From contig JADJWO010000001.1 in assembly GCA_016716325.1 (NCBI GenBank), forward strand, positions 1,426,001-1,490,000: 64,000 nucleotides of DNA, in the 5' to 3' direction. The stretch comes from Nitrosomonadales bacterium. GTDB lineage: Bacteria > Pseudomonadota > Gammaproteobacteria > Burkholderiales > Gallionellaceae. The notes beneath the pieces were generated by a model. The model had not been told where the DNA came from. It worked only from the letters and a program-made list of their open reading frames with translations, and did not search any database. Made by a program: the position numbers and the translations under genes. Below are positions 39,374 to 48,363 of this stretch, one piece after another (position 1 is the stretch's first letter; each line of letters begins with the position of its first letter).

Positions 39374-39883
39374 TCATTCAAGTAATTGCAGGCTGCTCAT
39401 GCGTTCAGACCAGTCACCGGCGCTATCTTGCACCACTTCTTTAACCATCATCCCGGTATCCGAAATCTCTTCTATCAAACCGAAGTTCAATCCGATATAG
39501 TTGCCTGCCTTGACCCTGTGCAACTTCCCGTCAGGAGCCCGGATGATCCCATATCCGACCTTATCCTGATAAAGGTAACCGACCATTTTGAGGCCTTCGA
39601 GCGGGAATTCCTCCAGCGCCTCCTTTGGACGATCCAGGTCCGGCTGATTAAGTCCGGCATTCCCCCCGGAACGCAAATCCGGTTTGCGGGGCTTGAACGG
39701 ATCGGAAAGGTTCTCGTCGTTGCTATAGGCAAAAGGCTCGTAAGGCCTTACTTCGGGCGGAGGGGGAATCTTGCCGCGCATATCCGCTCCCGCATTCTTG
39801 ACGAAATCGCGCAGATCCTGGAACTCTTCGCCGCCACACCCGGCCAACAATAAAGATAACAGCGCAAGACAAATCAATCTCAT
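39374..39883 (-). CDS. pilP: Type IV pilus assembly lipoprotein PilP
   Basis: A 169-residue lipoprotein with lipobox LAGC (Cys16) that joins the inner-membrane PilNO platform to PilQ. The C-terminal beta domain (GYLYQDKVGYGIIRAPDGKL) and the Pro-rich linker (IPPPPEVRPYEPF) are typical. It overlaps pilO by 4 bases and ends 14 bases before pilQ. Confidence 0.94.
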   Translation of the reverse strand: MRLICLALLSLLLAGCGGEEFQDLRDFVKNAGADMRGKIPPPPEVRPYEPFAYSNDENLSDPFKPRKPDLRSGGNAGLNQPDLDRPKEALEEFPLEGLKMVGYLYQDKVGYGIIRAPDGKLHRVKAGNYIGLNFGLIEEISDTGMMVKEVVQDSAGDWSERMSSLQLLE

Positions 39884-40509
39884 TTCTTCGCCCCCCCGGA
39901 TTTCTTGGCCGGCCTCTTCTGGGCCGCCATCTCGTTCTCATCCAAATAGCGGAAGGTCTTTGCAATAGCATCCATGGACAATCCATTCGCTACAGGATTG
40001 ATGGAAATGTTATTGAGCGTGACTATTCGCGGCAACATCGCAATATCACTGGAAAACTTGCCTATATCATCATAATTCCCGGTCACCTTGATCGTGATCG
40101 GCTGCTCGGCAAATGCGCCATTCACTGTCTCACCACCCGGGCGAAATAATTCAAATTGCAAGCCGCGACCCAAACCTGCCTGGTTGATATCCGTCAGCAA
40201 GGCATCCATTTCCGACTTGCTGGGCAACTGCTTGAGCAATGCGCCAAAGGACTCCTGTGTTTCGGTCAACTGCTTCTTGATCAAATCCAGGTTGATTGCT
40301 TCTTTTTTCTTGCTCAAATAGGTCTCTTTTAGACTGCCCTCTTCTTTTTTGATGGTTTGCAGCTTTTCCCACTGTTCCTGCCAATCAAGCAAAGCGCCTG
40401 CAACAACCACCCCAAGGAACAACAAACCAAAGGCGATAAGTTTTGCCAACCAAGGCCATGATCCCGGATTCTTGGGATTTAAATTCTTCAGATCATCAAG
40501 GTTCATCAT
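39880..40509 (-). CDS. pilO: Type IV pilus inner-membrane protein PilO
   Basis: A 209-residue bitopic protein with a membrane segment near residues 22-42, a coiled coil (about 45-90) and a ferredoxin-like periplasmic domain. It forms heterodimers with PilN. The C-terminus is basic (KRPAKKSGGAKK). It lies five bases after pilN and overlaps pilP. Confidence 0.94.
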   Translation of the reverse strand: MMNLDDLKNLNPKNPGSWPWLAKLIAFGLLFLGVVVAGALLDWQEQWEKLQTIKKEEGSLKETYLSKKKEAINLDLIKKQLTETQESFGALLKQLPSKSEMDALLTDINQAGLGRGLQFELFRPGGETVNGAFAEQPITIKVTGNYDDIGKFSSDIAMLPRIVTLNNISINPVANGLSMDAIAKTFRYLDENEMAAQKRPAKKSGGAKK

Positions 40510-40514
40510 GACGC

Positions 40515-41102
40515 TCAGCCCTTTTTGCCGGTTGGTTGAGCAGAGCCATCTGTTTCTGCACTCTGCTTGGTCAAGTTGAATCTAAGCGTAAACTCGCTTA
40601 CCCGCATGCCGTTTGCGCTGGTAGCATGTATCTCCACCAGCGAAGGGGAATCCAGCCATGGTGAAGTATCAATGGCCCGCATCAACGTGGATATGCGCGC
40701 ATTTGACTGCGCATAGCCGACCAGGTTGATCTGGTTGCCTGTCTGCTTGAGCGTTTTCAGATAAACCCCATCCGGCAATATGCGCAACATCTGGTCAAGC
40801 AAATGCACCACATCGGAACGCGTGCTTTGCAGCGCCTCCACAACATTCTTGCGAGCCAGCAAGGATTGCGTCTGTTCGCGCAATTTCTTGATTTCCTCTA
40901 TCTGCTTGTCCAGAACCGCCGTTTCTGTCTTCAGGTACTCGTTGCGCCTTTCCTGATAGGATATCTGGGTGCCAATCGCCACGTGCACAAAACCGACCAA
41001 CACCGCGCCAAGCACCACCGAAACCACGCTTAGCGCAGCAAACTGGACTTGACGGGCGCGGCGTTTTTCTGCGCGGTGAGGCAATAAGTTAATGCGTATC
41101 AT
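40515..41102 (-). CDS. pilN: Type IV pilus inner-membrane protein PilN
   Basis: A 195-residue bitopic protein starting MIRINLLPHR, the conserved cytoplasmic peptide by which PilN binds PilM. A membrane segment (about 22-42), a coiled coil and a ferredoxin-like domain follow. The ATG at 41102 overlaps the pilM stop (ATGA); the frame is open 11 codons further up but that part lies inside pilM. Confidence 0.95.
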   Translation of the reverse strand: MIRINLLPHRAEKRRARQVQFAALSVVSVVLGAVLVGFVHVAIGTQISYQERRNEYLKTETAVLDKQIEEIKKLREQTQSLLARKNVVEALQSTRSDVVHLLDQMLRILPDGVYLKTLKQTGNQINLVGYAQSNARISTLMRAIDTSPWLDSPSLVEIHATSANGMRVSEFTLRFNLTKQSAETDGSAQPTGKKG

Positions 41103-42199
41103 GATGGGTCGAACCTCCGCATTGCCAAGCCGCAAGCGATGATTAACGATGGCGCGTCAGCCTGTAACTGTCTGGGTTTGATGCGGCTCGAAAGTGTCAT
41201 CAGGGCGAATGGATTTGCAACCATGGTGCTTACTTGGGTGCGCGTCGCCACCGCATCGTCCAGACCGGGCAATACCGCACAGCCGCCTGCCAATATGATG
41301 TAATCGACCTCATTGTACTGGGTCGAGGTGAAAAAGAATTGCAGGGCCCGCGCAATTTCCATCACCACGTTCTCACGGAAGGGTGACAACACATCACTCT
41401 CATAGTTATCCGGAAGTCCACCATTACGTTTGGCCGACTCGGCTTCCTCGGCAGACAAGCCGAACATCGCCTGAATCTGCTGGGTCAACTGATCTCCGCC
41501 AACCTGCTGATCTCTTGCATACACCGATTGTCCATTACGCAATACATTGATGCTCATTACATTTGCGCCAATATCAACCAGTGCCACGCATTTGTCTTGC
41601 GCACCGTCCGGCAGTTGCGCGCTGATCTGCTCAAAGGCCATCTCGGCTGCATACGGCTCGACATCCACGACAACTGCCCGCAAACCGGCAGCTTGTGCGG
41701 CCGCAACCCGATCTTCAACATTGGCTTTGCGCGAAGCTGCCAGCAACACCTCAATTTCCTCTGCACTCCCGGGCGCAGGGCCGATGACCTGAAAATCGAG
41801 ATTGACCTCTTCAAGCGCAAAGGGAATGTACTGGTTCGCCTCAGACTCGACCTGATACTCCAAGTCTTCTTCACGCAAACCTGTAGGCAACAGAATCTTC
41901 TTGGTAATCACGGCGGCAGCAGGCAGTGCCAAGCCGACATTTTTGATACGGCTTCCCAAACGCTTCCACGCACGTTGCAAGCTTTCTGAAACTGCATCTA
42001 GATTGTTGATGTTTCCGTCGCTGACGGAATCTTTAGGCAAAGGCTCGATGGCATATCGCTCAACTATGTACCCGCCTTTTTTTGGCGCCTCGCTCAATTC
42101 GACCATTTTGACAGACGACGAACTGATATCCACGCCAATCAACGGCGGTGAAGTAGTCTGTAAAAAGTCCAACGGAATATCGAAATTTACTTTAAGCAT
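41099..42199 (-). CDS. pilM: Type IV pilus assembly ATPase-like protein PilM
   Basis: A 366-residue cytoplasmic actin-like protein. Nucleotide-binding motifs include IGVDISSSSVKMVEL at the start, VDIGANVMSINV in the middle and ILAGGCAVLPGLDD near the end. It recruits the PilNO complex. It is the first gene of pilMNOPQ and is divergent from the PBP1A gene, with 150 bases between them. Confidence 0.95.
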   Translation of the reverse strand: MLKVNFDIPLDFLQTTSPPLIGVDISSSSVKMVELSEAPKKGGYIVERYAIEPLPKDSVSDGNINNLDAVSESLQRAWKRLGSRIKNVGLALPAAAVITKKILLPTGLREEDLEYQVESEANQYIPFALEEVNLDFQVIGPAPGSAEEIEVLLAASRKANVEDRVAAAQAAGLRAVVVDVEPYAAEMAFEQISAQLPDGAQDKCVALVDIGANVMSINVLRNGQSVYARDQQVGGDQLTQQIQAMFGLSAEEAESAKRNGGLPDNYESDVLSPFRENVVMEIARALQFFFTSTQYNEVDYIILAGGCAVLPGLDDAVATRTQVSTMVANPFALMTLSSRIKPRQLQADAPSLIIACGLAMRRFDPS

Positions 42200-42235
42200 A
42201 GGCCGTTTACAGCTTCTTTATATAAAGTGGTTTAA

Positions 42236-42264
42236 ATCCTAGCAATAACTATAAATCGTGTAAA
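42236..42264 (-). promoter_or_regulatory. Candidate sigma-70 promoter of pilMNOPQ
   Basis: On the minus strand TTTACA (42259-42264) and TAGGAT (42236-42241) are exactly 17 bases apart, about 37 bases before the pilM ATG. Both hexamers fit the consensus well. Confidence 0.55.
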
Positions 42265-42300
42265 GCTATTTTTTGGGGGGTGTTTTCTCAACGCAGCCGA

Positions 42301-42306
42301 TATAAT
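42301..42306 (+). promoter_or_regulatory. -10 element of the PBP1A gene
   Basis: A perfect TATAAT lies 44 bases before the ATG. The region 17 bases upstream is G-rich (it borders a TTTTTTGGGGGG tract at 42269-42280) and gives only a poor -35, so activity may need an activator. Confidence 0.45.
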
Positions 42307-42349
42307 TTGGCGCGCTACATCTTTCTCATTTTGTTCAGGACAACTGCCT

Positions 42350-44674
42350 ATGCCTTCCCGCCGTTGGCTCTCACCGTTTCTTGTCGTGCTGGCCTTATTC
42401 ATACTCCCCGCCATATTGCTTGCGCTGGCTGTCATGCTGGCTTATCCGGCGCTGCCTTCACTGGAAACACTTACCGATTATCGGCCCAAGGTTCCACTTC
42501 GCATTTATAGCGCCGAAGGCATATTGCTCGGCGAATTCGGTGAGGAGCGGCGTGCGCTCGTCAAAATCTCCGAGGTGCCCGATGTGATGAAAAATGCCAT
42601 CCTCGCCGCCGAGGATGATCGATTCTATGAGCATGGCGGCGTAGATTACAAGGGCGTGATACGCGCAGCGATCTCGAATTTCACATCTGGCGGCGCAAAA
42701 CAGGGGGCCAGCACAATTACCATGCAAGTCGCACGCAACTTTTTTCTTTCCAAAGAAAAAACCATGACCCGCAAATTCAACGAAATGTTGCTCGCTTTCA
42801 AAATCGAACACAATTTGAGCAAAGATGAAATTCTTCAGTTGTACTTCAACCAGATTTACCTCGGCCAGCGTGCGTACGGCTTTGCTGCTGCGGCGCAGGT
42901 CTACTTTGGCAAACCTCTCGCAAAAATCACGCTTGCCGAAGCTGCCATGCTTGCCGGACTGCCCAAAGCGCCCTCTTCATATAATCCCGTGGTCAACCCG
43001 AAGCGCGCCAAACTGAGACAGCTTTACGTTCTGCGACGCATGCATGAGCTCCGTTTTATTGACGACGACCAATTACAGGCCGCACAGCAGCAGTCCGTGG
43101 TAACCAAGCGTGCCTATCGCCAACCCGGCTTTCAGACATCCGATATCAAAGCAGATTACGTTTCGGAAATGGTCCGTCAGATTGTTTACGAAAAATACCA
43201 AGATGATGCATATACGCAGGGCCTGAAGGTCTACACCACGATTCTGCAACAAGACCAGATTGCCGCCTATCATGCAGTTCGCAAAGGGGTGCTGGAATAT
43301 GACCGGCGCCATGGTTACCGCGGGCCGGAGGGCTTCATCGCCTTGCCCAAGGGCGGCAGTGATGAGCAATTGGAAGAGGCGCTGCAGGATATCGCCGACA
43401 GTGACGATTTGATTCCTGCTGTTGTTCTGGCAGCCTCGCCCAAGCTGATTCGCGCATATTGCAAGGGCGGGGAAATAGCTGAAGTCAAGGGTGCCGCGTT
43501 ACGCTTCGTTCAACGCGCCTTGGGCAACAAGGTTGCCCTGAACCAGCGCATCAATGTCGGTTCCATCATACGGTTGCAAAAAGACGATAAAAACATATGG
43601 CAGGTCAGCCAATTGCCCCAGGTCGAAGCAGCCTTTGTTTCCGGCGATCCAAGAAATGGCGCGATCCGATCTCTAATCGGCGGCTTCGACTTCAATAGCA
43701 ACCAGTTCAACCATATCACGCAAGCATGGCGGCAGCCCGGTTCCAGCCTCAAGCCTTTCGTCTATTCCGCAGCAATCGAGAAAGGCTTTACCCCCGCAAC
43801 CGTGATCAATGATGCCCCCTTGTTTTTTGATGCCGAGCAAACTGGCAGCGAGCCTTGGCAGCCAAAAAACTACGACGGCGAATTCGCTGGCCCGATGCGC
43901 ATGCGCCAGGCACTGACCAAATCCAAGAACCTGGTTTCCATACGGATATTGCAATCGATCACGCCGCAATATGCTCAGGACTACATCACCAAGTTCGGAT
44001 TCGATGCCGACAAACACCCGCCTTACCTGACCATGGCGTTGGGTGCCGGATCGGTAACGCCGTTGCAGATGCTCACCGGCTATTCCGTTTTCGCCAATGG
44101 AGGCTTTCGTGTCAACCCATACTTCATTGATCGTATCGAGGACGCTCGTGGCAATGTGCTCAGCAGAACCACTCCCGTTGTCGCAGGCGAAGATGCGGCT
44201 CAGGTAATTGATGTACGCAATGCCTTTTCCATGGTCAGCATGATGCAGGATGTAGTCAAGCATGGCACCGCCATTCGCGCCATGCAGCTTGGGCGTCAGG
44301 ATCTTGCCGGGAAGACAGGCACCACCAGCGACTCGGTAGACGCATGGTTCTGCGGCTTCCAGCCCACCATCGTGGGCATCTCGTGGATGGGATTTGACCA
44401 ACCGCACAGTCTGGGTGACAGGGAAACCGGCGGTGGCGCGGCGTTGCCGATATGGGTCGACTACATGGAAAAGGTTCTCAAGGATGTGCCGCAAGCCGTC
44501 TATAGCATGCCCGATGCCATGGTCGCAGCGCGTATCAATGAGGCCGGATATCGTGATGAAACTGGTGAATTAGTCGAATATTTTTACGAAGAAAGCCTTC
44601 CGGGTGAACAGGCTATGCCCTCGACCGCCGAGGAAGCCAAACCGTCGGATATTATCAAGGACCAATTGCTCTGA
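42350..44674 (+). CDS. mrcA: Penicillin-binding protein 1A (bifunctional)
   Basis: A 774-residue class A PBP with an N-terminal anchor, a GT51 glycosyltransferase domain (EDDRFYEHGGVDY with the catalytic Glu, then KQGASTITMQVARNF) and a transpeptidase domain carrying QPGSSLKPF, SKN (KSKNLVS) and KTGTTSDS. An OB-like insert separates the catalytic domains. It polymerises and crosslinks peptidoglycan. AGGA precedes the ATG. Divergence from pilM is a conserved proteobacterial arrangement. Confidence 0.96.
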   Translation: MPSRRWLSPFLVVLALFILPAILLALAVMLAYPALPSLETLTDYRPKVPLRIYSAEGILLGEFGEERRALVKISEVPDVMKNAILAAEDDRFYEHGGVDYKGVIRAAISNFTSGGAKQGASTITMQVARNFFLSKEKTMTRKFNEMLLAFKIEHNLSKDEILQLYFNQIYLGQRAYGFAAAAQVYFGKPLAKITLAEAAMLAGLPKAPSSYNPVVNPKRAKLRQLYVLRRMHELRFIDDDQLQAAQQQSVVTKRAYRQPGFQTSDIKADYVSEMVRQIVYEKYQDDAYTQGLKVYTTILQQDQIAAYHAVRKGVLEYDRRHGYRGPEGFIALPKGGSDEQLEEALQDIADSDDLIPAVVLAASPKLIRAYCKGGEIAEVKGAALRFVQRALGNKVALNQRINVGSIIRLQKDDKNIWQVSQLPQVEAAFVSGDPRNGAIRSLIGGFDFNSNQFNHITQAWRQPGSSLKPFVYSAAIEKGFTPATVINDAPLFFDAEQTGSEPWQPKNYDGEFAGPMRMRQALTKSKNLVSIRILQSITPQYAQDYITKFGFDADKHPPYLTMALGAGSVTPLQMLTGYSVFANGGFRVNPYFIDRIEDARGNVLSRTTPVVAGEDAAQVIDVRNAFSMVSMMQDVVKHGTAIRAMQLGRQDLAGKTGTTSDSVDAWFCGFQPTIVGISWMGFDQPHSLGDRETGGGAALPIWVDYMEKVLKDVPQAVYSMPDAMVAARINEAGYRDETGELVEYFYEESLPGEQAMPSTAEEAKPSDIIKDQLL

Positions 44675-44683
44675 CCCTGGAAG

Positions 44684-45295
44684 ATGAACGACAAGGAACA
44701 TCCCCCAAAGCACAATCACATGCGCGATCGACTTGCTCATCGGGCTGCCCAACTGATGGCCGAGGGAGGCATTACGGATTTTGCTTTTGCCAAACGCAAG
44801 GCTGCGCGGCAACTTGGGGCTGAAGACACGCAACACCTGCCGAGCAATCTGGAGGTGGAAGATGCATTGCACAGCTATCGCGCGCTTTACCAGCACGACA
44901 GCCACCCCGGCATTTTGCATCAGTTACGCAAAGAAGCTCTTGCCGCCATGCGCCCGTTAGCCCAATTCAACCCGTATCTCACGGGTTCGGTGCTGAGCGG
45001 AACAGCAGGCATACATTCAGACATCAATCTGATGCTGTTTTCCGATGATACCAAGGCCGTATTGCTGTTTCTGCTCAAGCACGACATCGGATTCGAAGGT
45101 GGCGAATGGAGAGCGCGGATATGCGGACGCGAAGAGACCGTGCCAAGCTACACGCTGACCGGCGAATCAGGCCTCCAGATACACATCGTCGTACTGCCCG
45201 AAAACGCCCGCCACAGCGGTAGCCGACACCCGGAGACCCACGCGGATATCGCGGCAATAGAAAAATTATTGGATGACGAACCGGAAGACGGATAG
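44684..45295 (+). CDS. Nucleotidyltransferase-fold protein with altered active site
   Basis: A 203-residue protein with an all-alpha N-terminal part (AHRAAQLMAEGGITDFAFAKRKAA) and a region resembling the nucleotidyltransferase fold: GS at 101-102 followed by SDINLML at 112-118. In active members the motif ends Asp-x-Asp; here it is Asp113-Ile-Asn115, so catalysis is doubtful. I do not recognise a named family; the N-terminal helices occur widely in betaproteobacteria. It starts nine bases after mrcA and is probably in the same operon, ending 19 bases from hemB on the other strand. Confidence 0.65.
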   Translation: MNDKEHPPKHNHMRDRLAHRAAQLMAEGGITDFAFAKRKAARQLGAEDTQHLPSNLEVEDALHSYRALYQHDSHPGILHQLRKEALAAMRPLAQFNPYLTGSVLSGTAGIHSDINLMLFSDDTKAVLLFLLKHDIGFEGGEWRARICGREETVPSYTLTGESGLQIHIVVLPENARHSGSRHPETHADIAAIEKLLDDEPEDG

Positions 45296-45314
45296 CTCAC
45301 CAGTGACAACGGCG

Positions 45315-46322
45315 CTAGCCATGGGCTTTCAGCCACTTCGCCGCATCCAGCGCAAAGTACGTCAATATACCATCCGCCCCGGCCCGTTTGAACGCCAGCA
45401 ACGCTTCCAGCACGCACGCTTCTTCATTCAGCCAGCCATTCTGTGCTGCAGCCTTCAGCATCGCGTATTCGCCGCTCACCTGATAGACAAAGGTCGGTGC
45501 CTTGAACTCGTCCTTCACGCGACGCACGATGTCGAGGTAGGGCATACCCGGCTTGACCATTACCATGTCCGCGCCTTCCTGCAGATCGAGTCCGACCTCC
45601 CATAGCGCTTCGTCTGAATTGGCGGGATCCATCTGGTAGGTGTACTTGTTGCCGGAACCAAGATTGGCACTGGAACCCACCGCATCGCGGAACGGGCCAT
45701 AGAAACTGGAAGCGTATTTGGCCGAATAGGCCATGATGCGGGTGTGGATTTGGTTTTTCTCATCCAGCGCGCTACGCACCGCACCGATACGCCCATCCAT
45801 CATATCTGACGGCGCAACGATGTCCGCCCCAGCTGCGGCATGAGCTTGCGCCTGTTTGCACAACACCTCGACCGTTTCTTCATTCAGCACATATCCTCCG
45901 TCATCGATCAGGCCGTCCTGTCCGTGACTGGTGTAGGGGTCAAGCGCGATGTCCGTCATCACGCCCAACTCCGGGAAACTCTTCTTCAGTTCGGCCACCA
46001 CGCGCGGCACCAATCCTTCAGGATTGAAGGCCTCTTCGGCTTCCAGGCTTTTCAACGACGCATCGATGACCGGGAAGATCGCCATCACCGGTACACCCAG
46101 TTTCATGCATTGCTCAGCATCTTTCAGCAAAAGGTCAAGCGTCTTGCGCTGCACACCCGGCATGGATCTCACCTCCTCGATCCTGCTTTTGCCCTCCAGC
46201 ACAAAAACCGGGTAAATAAGGTCTGACGGTGTGAGCACATGCTCACACATCAAGTCCCGCGAGAACTTATCGCGGCGCATCCGGCGCATTCTGGTTTGTG
46301 GGTATTGGCCGAGTGTTTGCAT
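45315..46322 (-). CDS. hemB: Delta-aminolevulinic acid dehydratase
   Basis: A 335-residue porphobilinogen synthase that condenses two 5-aminolevulinate molecules. Catalytic lysines lie in MAYSAKYASSFYGPFRDA and MVMVKPGMPYLD; the APSDMMDGR segment is present. AGGAT lies 7 bases before the ATG. It is separated from engB by the small RNA at 46387-46481. Confidence 0.96.
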   Translation of the reverse strand: MQTLGQYPQTRMRRMRRDKFSRDLMCEHVLTPSDLIYPVFVLEGKSRIEEVRSMPGVQRKTLDLLLKDAEQCMKLGVPVMAIFPVIDASLKSLEAEEAFNPEGLVPRVVAELKKSFPELGVMTDIALDPYTSHGQDGLIDDGGYVLNEETVEVLCKQAQAHAAAGADIVAPSDMMDGRIGAVRSALDEKNQIHTRIMAYSAKYASSFYGPFRDAVGSSANLGSGNKYTYQMDPANSDEALWEVGLDLQEGADMVMVKPGMPYLDIVRRVKDEFKAPTFVYQVSGEYAMLKAAAQNGWLNEEACVLEALLAFKRAGADGILTYFALDAAKWLKAHG

Positions 46323-46386
46323 GATTTATCCTAAAATTAAAGTGATTTCCATGGAACCATTTTAGAAATTGCTTATCTGACGCTGT

Positions 46387-46481
46387 GAATGATGATGAAT
46401 CATTCCACGTTTCTCCTCCCTGAGCGTGAATCTTAACCCTGTTAAGATGTTTGCCCCCGGTTCATCCGGGGGCATTTTTTT
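46387..46481 (+). ncRNA. Structured small RNA with anti-Shine-Dalgarno loop (betaproteobacterial toxic sRNA-like)
   Basis: Four hairpins follow each other on the plus strand: GAATGAT/ATCATTC (46387-46393 with 46399-46405); CACG/CGTG (46406-46409 with 46425-46428) whose 15-base loop carries CTCCTCCC (46413-46420), complementary to the Shine-Dalgarno; ATCTTAAC/GTTAAGAT (46430-46437 with 46441-46448, loop CCT); and GCCCCCGG/CCGGGGGC (46453-46460 with 46466-46473) followed by a run of seven T, a textbook terminator. No gene lies on this strand here, so the terminator implies an independent transcript. I recall an Rfam family of betaproteobacterial toxic small RNAs with anti-SD motifs that this resembles; membership was not tested. 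The 5' end and promoter are not resolved. Confidence 0.72.
46453..46481 (+). terminator. Intrinsic terminator of the small RNA
   Basis: The perfect 8-base stem GCCCCCGG/CCGGGGGC with loop TTCAT is followed by A and seven T. On the minus strand there is no T-run after the stem, so it acts on plus-strand transcription and not on engB. Confidence 0.88.
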
Positions 46482-46483
46482 GC

Positions 46484-47080
46484 CTATTGGTTTTTCATCC
46501 AACCGGCAATCACTCCCTCAGCTTCTTCCATACCCAGCTTTTTCAAGCTGGAGAACAGTTGTACGGAACATTGTGGAAAATACTCTACAAGATGGGATTT
46601 TACGCGATTCAGGGTCAACATGGCCTGCTGGCGACTCAGCTTGTCAGATTTGGTAAGCAGGATATGGACGGGTTTCCCGGTCGGCGCAAACCAGTCCAGC
46701 ATACCCTGATCCCGCTCGGTCAGAGGATGCCGCGCATCCATGATCACCACCAAGCCGGCCAGTTCCTGGCGTGTCTGCAAATACTGTCCCAGCAATTGCT
46801 CCCAGTGCGCCTGAACATCGGGCGGCACCTTGGCGTAGCCATAACCGGGCAAATCCACCAGAAAACAATCGTTGCCCAACTCGAAAAAATTGATGTGCTG
46901 GGTACGCCCCGGCGTTTTGCTGGTGAATGCCAGCCTTGTGTGGTTGGCCAGCGTGTTGATGGCACTCGACTTGCCCGCATTGGAACGTCCGACGAACGCA
47001 ACTTCCCTGCCGCCATGATGCGGCAAGTCTTTCAAGTGATTGACGGTGGTGTAGAACTTCGCTTGGGAGAAGAGGCCCAT
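46484..47080 (-). CDS. engB: Ribosome biogenesis GTPase EngB (YihA/YsxC)
   Basis: A 198-residue TRAFAC GTPase involved in assembling the large ribosomal subunit. G1 is GRSNAGKSS, G3 is DLPGYGYAK and G4 is TKSDKLS. Length is normal. The ATG overlaps the hemL stop by one base (TAATG). Confidence 0.95.
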   Translation of the reverse strand: MGLFSQAKFYTTVNHLKDLPHHGGREVAFVGRSNAGKSSAINTLANHTRLAFTSKTPGRTQHINFFELGNDCFLVDLPGYGYAKVPPDVQAHWEQLLGQYLQTRQELAGLVVIMDARHPLTERDQGMLDWFAPTGKPVHILLTKSDKLSRQQAMLTLNRVKSHLVEYFPQCSVQLFSSLKKLGMEEAEGVIAGWMKNQ

Positions 47081-48363
47081 TATTTCCAGGCCGCGAAGAC
47101 TCTGTCAGCGGCGGCGACGGTCGCCGCGATGTCCGCATCGCTGTGCGCGGCAGACACGAAGCCGGCCTCGAACGCAGACGGCGCAAGGTACACACCCTCT
47201 GCCAACATCGCGTGGAAGAAGCGGTTGAACGCTGCCTTGTCGCTGGCCATCACCTCGGCATAGCTGGTCGGCGCCTGCTCGCTGAAATACAGACCGAACA
47301 TGCTGCCGATGGACTGCGCGCTGAACGGGATGCCGTGCTTCTTCGCACTCGCGGCGATACCTTCGGTCATGTCTTTGGCGCTCTTCGTCAGGCGCTCGTA
47401 GAAGCCCGGAGCCTGCACCAATTTCAGCGTGGTCAACCCGGCAGCCACCGCGACCGGGTTGCCGGACAGTGTGCCGGCTTGGTACACCGCGCCCAGCGGC
47501 GCGAGGCATTGCATGATGTCGCGGCGACCGCCGAACGCGGCGGCGGGCAAGCCACCGCCCATCACCTTGCCCAGCGTGATCAGGTCCGGCTTGATACCGA
47601 AGTGGCCGTGCGCACCTTGCAGGCCTACGCGGAAACCGGACATCACCTCGTCCAGGATCAGCACCGCGCCATACTTGGTGCACAGATTGCGCATCGCATC
47701 GAGGAATTCGCGCTTGGGCAGGATGAGGTTCATGTTGCCCGCAACCGGCTCGACGATCACTGCCGCAATCTCGTTACCGAATTCGGCGAATGCCTTCTCC
47801 AGACCCGCCGCGTCGTTGTAATCCAGCACCGTGGTCAGCGCGGCGATTTCGGCAGGCACGCCGGAAGAACTGGGCTGGCCGAAGGTCAGTGCGCCGGAAC
47901 CAGCCTTGACCAGCAGACCGTCGGAATGGCCGTGGTAGCATCCTTCGAATTTGATGATGCGCGAACGGCCGGTGAAGCCGCGCGCCAGACGGATCGCCGT
48001 CATCGTCGCCTCGGTGCCGGAACTGACCAGACGCACCATCTCCAGTGACGGCAGAATCCTGCACAACTCCTCGGCGATCTCCAGCTCGGCAGCGGTCGGC
48101 GCACCGAAACCCAACCCTTCGGCAGCGGCAGCCTGCACAGCTTTTACTACCTCGGGGTGACAGTGCCCAACAATCATCGGCCCCCAGGAATTCACGTAAT
48201 CGATATAACGCTTGTCATCCGCATCCCATACGTAGGCGCCATGTCCGCGCTTAAAAAAGAGCGGTGTGCCGCCGACCGACTTGAATGCACGCACCGGCGA
48301 ATTCACGCCGCCGGGGATGATCTTCTGGGATTCGTCGAATAGTTCCTGATTATGCGAAGTCAT
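47080..48363 (-). CDS. hemL: Glutamate-1-semialdehyde 2,1-aminomutase
   Basis: A 427-residue PLP enzyme making 5-aminolevulinate in the C5 pathway. The PLP lysine is in ITLGKVMGGGLP, and the N-terminal GGVNSPVRAFKSVGGTP is diagnostic. With hemB, hemE and hemG it gives four haem-synthesis genes in the window. Its ATG overlaps the thiE stop by 4 bases. Confidence 0.97.
   Translation of the reverse strand: MTSHNQELFDESQKIIPGGVNSPVRAFKSVGGTPLFFKRGHGAYVWDADDKRYIDYVNSWGPMIVGHCHPEVVKAVQAAAAEGLGFGAPTAAELEIAEELCRILPSLEMVRLVSSGTEATMTAIRLARGFTGRSRIIKFEGCYHGHSDGLLVKAGSGALTFGQPSSSGVPAEIAALTTVLDYNDAAGLEKAFAEFGNEIAAVIVEPVAGNMNLILPKREFLDAMRNLCTKYGAVLILDEVMSGFRVGLQGAHGHFGIKPDLITLGKVMGGGLPAAAFGGRRDIMQCLAPLGAVYQAGTLSGNPVAVAAGLTTLKLVQAPGFYERLTKSAKDMTEGIAASAKKHGIPFSAQSIGSMFGLYFSEQAPTSYAEVMASDKAAFNRFFHAMLAEGVYLAPSAFEAGFVSAAHSDADIAATVAAADRVFAAWK

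Noticed and set aside
42269..42280. TTTTTTGGGGGG tract near the PBP1A promoter as a phase-variable switch
   Set aside because: Six-base homopolymers are too short to slip often, and there is no evidence of variation.
46323..46386. A sigma-70 promoter for the small RNA
   Set aside because: TATCTG and TAGAAA hexamers are present, but no -35 at a proper distance was convincing, so the promoter is left unassigned.
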